This document shows positions 63,278 to 64,000 of a DNA stretch of 64,000 bases, piece after piece. Every line of letters starts with the position of its first letter. Within the stretch, counting starts at the first letter, position 1. The stretch spans positions 62,001 through 126,000 of the forward strand of contig NZ_SCMR01000003.1 of NCBI RefSeq assembly GCF_005502885.1. Reading direction: 5' to 3'. Below the pieces are notes generated by a model, which worked only from the letters and a program-made list of their open reading frames with translations, was not told the origin of the DNA and searched no databases. The position numbers were made by a program, and so were the translations under genes. This DNA is from Microbacterium sp. 2FI (GTDB lineage Bacteria; Actinomycetota; Actinomycetes; Actinomycetales; Microbacteriaceae).

Positions 63278-63799
63278 TTAGTCAGACTCGTCGGGTCGCT
63301 TCTTCGCAACCTTGCGCAACGTCGGCGCCGGCGAGATGTCGATGTCATCTTCCGTGAGGGGTCCGACAGAGGTGAGGACTCCGAATCCCTGGGTGTGCTG
63401 GATTGGGTCCTCAGCGAGGGGGAGTGGACTCCCGACCTCGACGCTGTCGTGCTCCTCGATCCTCCGGACGAACTCCTGCGCGAGCTCAAGATCGCTGAAC
63501 ACCTTGAGGAGTTCACCGCGCACCACATCGGCCCGCAGCACGATCCGCTCTCCCTGAATGAACTCGACGACATTCGCTCGAGGGGGTTGATACGCCTCGA
63601 CGATCTGCATCGCCTCGGCCAGCTGGATCGGGTAGTGCTTGGCCAGCTTCGTGAGGTTGTCCGAGCTGGGCTTGATCTCGCCGTTCGACCACCGGCTGAT
63701 CGTCGACTGGGAGATGCCAGTCGTGCGCGCGATCTCCGCACCGGAAGCTCCGCCGGTCACTCGCCGCAGGTATTCAGGCCATGATTCAAGGTTCGGCAC
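63278..63799 (-). CDS. XRE-family repressor of the integrated element
   Basis: 173 residues. An N-terminal HTH_3/XRE domain (SGAEIARTTGISQSTISRWSNGEIKPSSDNLTKLAKHY) with a C-terminal region (about 75-173) rich in Glu/Asp, the likely target of the neighbouring ImmA peptidase. GTG 63799 lies seven bases after a minus-strand TAGCGT; an ATG 12 codons upstream exists but lies inside the operator. It probably holds the element silent. Confidence 0.88.
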   Translation of the reverse strand: MPNLESWPEYLRRVTGGASGAEIARTTGISQSTISRWSNGEIKPSSDNLTKLAKHYPIQLAEAMQIVEAYQPPRANVVEFIQGERIVLRADVVRGELLKVFSDLELAQEFVRRIEEHDSVEVGSPLPLAEDPIQHTQGFGVLTSVGPLTEDDIDISPAPTLRKVAKKRPDESD

Positions 63800-63806
63800 G
63801 GTGTAA

Positions 63807-63835
63807 ACGCTAGCCCACGTCTTGCATGCGTGCAA
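63807..63835 (-). promoter_or_regulatory. Repressor promoter with operator 1
   Basis: Minus strand: -35 TTGCAC (63835-63830), 17-bp spacer, -10 TAGCGT (63812-63807), GTG at 63799. The operator TTGCATGCGTGCAA (63822-63835) covers the -35 box. Confidence 0.65.
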
Positions 63836-63844
63836 TGACTTTCA

Positions 63845-63869
63845 CCGCGGAAGCCGCGAGATTCCGCGG
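63845..63869. promoter_or_regulatory. Inverted repeat in the switch region
   Basis: CCGCGGAA (63845-63852) and TTCCGCGG (63862-63869), 9-bp spacer, between the two divergent promoters. A second protein may bind here. Confidence 0.35.
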
Positions 63870-63908
63870 CTCCTGTGAGTTTGTATCAGAACCGCGGCCA
63901 CATACCTC

Positions 63909-63949
63909 TTGCGCGCACGCATGCAACGGGTATGGTGACTTGCATGCAA
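63909..63949 (+). promoter_or_regulatory. Lytic-side promoter with operators 2 and 3
   Basis: -35 TTGCGC (63909-63914), 16-bp spacer, -10 TATGGT (63931-63936), then seven bases to ATG 63944. Operator 2, GCACGCATGCAA (63915-63926, exact complement of the first 12 bases of operator 1), fills the spacer; operator 3, the palindrome TTGCATGCAA (63940-63949), covers the start. Confidence 0.65.
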
Positions 63950-64000
63950 CCCACTCCTGCAACTCCGACGGACGTTGCGCTTGTCCTGAACCGCGAGAAG
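63944..64000 (+). CDS. 5' end of a divergent gene of the integrated element
   Basis: Only the first 19 codons (MQPTPATPTDVALVLNREK) are in the window. By position opposite the XRE repressor it is the first gene of the element's opposite operon, typically a small Cro-like or excisionase-type HTH protein; the sequence itself is too short to say. Leaderless from TATGGT. Confidence 0.5.
   Translation, partial: MQPTPATPTDVALVLNREK

Overview
The window is chromosomal DNA of a high-GC Gram-positive actinobacterium. Gene content and style point to Microbacteriaceae, most likely Microbacterium or a close relative. The evidence is an Lsr2 nucleoid protein, a split PntA/PntB transhydrogenase, the HemQ-type (coproporphyrin-dependent) heme pathway, an NrdHIEF operon, a DUF222/HNH protein, and many leaderless genes whose start codon lies 6-7 nt after a TANNNT -10 box. 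This assignment is inference; no ribosomal RNA gene is present.

Layout. 1-7.5 kb: a hypoxia/redox module with a PPOX flavoprotein, a DevS/DosS-like GAF histidine kinase and DevR/DosR-like regulator, a universal stress protein, PEP synthase and a Zn alcohol dehydrogenase. Three near-identical GGGNCGAAGGTCCC boxes lie between its divergent genes and look like the regulator's own operators. 7.5-14.3 kb: a membrane protein, a fatty acid desaturase, the pnt operon, lsr2, a GAF-LuxR regulator and an MGMT-like protein whose acceptor Cys is Val. 14.4-22.4 kb: a 1,243-residue superfamily-1 helicase-like protein whose Walker A Lys and Walker B Asp-Glu are both replaced, then mscL, an FmdB-like protein, 5-formyl-THF cyclo-ligase, galU, a GNAT and tRNA-Ala(CGC). 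22.5-31.1 kb: a tightly overlapping heme operon (hemE-cgoX-hemQ-hemC-hemB-hemL-macrodomain) divergent from hemA. Only 17 bp separate the two start codons, and the -10 boxes overlap.

31.1-41 kb: a repeat-rich intergenic region, a secreted GH87-like alpha-glucanase, a Ser/Thr kinase coupled to a lipoprotein, an HNH protein, a ZIP transporter, leucine/valine dehydrogenase, a methyltransferase, YbaK and an ankyrin protein. 41-48 kb: histidine utilisation (IclR regulator, hutH-hutU-hutI, and convergent hutG with a SixA phosphatase). 48-57.4 kb: mixed housekeeping and accessory genes (DUF445, PadR with a divergent serine hydrolase, acyl-CoA dehydrogenase, azoreductase, DUF389, hydrolase, MFS). 57.4-61.7 kb: nrdHIEF behind two NrdR-like boxes. 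61.7-64 kb: the end of an integrated phage or integrative element (integrase, ImmA-like peptidase, XRE repressor, and a divergent gene cut by the window edge), with three repressor-operator candidates set into two divergent promoters.

Three signals are not explained by the gene list. (1) The heptamer GGATGCC/GGCATCC is far more frequent than composition predicts. It appears to override codon preference and occurs in intergenic DNA as inverted pairs, mostly as terminator stems, as DNA uptake sequences do in Neisseria and Haemophilus. (2) Short palindromic elements are inserted in frame inside conserved enzymes (hemL, hutU, hutI), and a 45-bp tandem triplication lies inside cgoX, recalling Rickettsia palindromic elements. 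(3) Two apparently intact genes encode likely pseudo-enzymes (the helicase-like protein and the MGMT-like protein).
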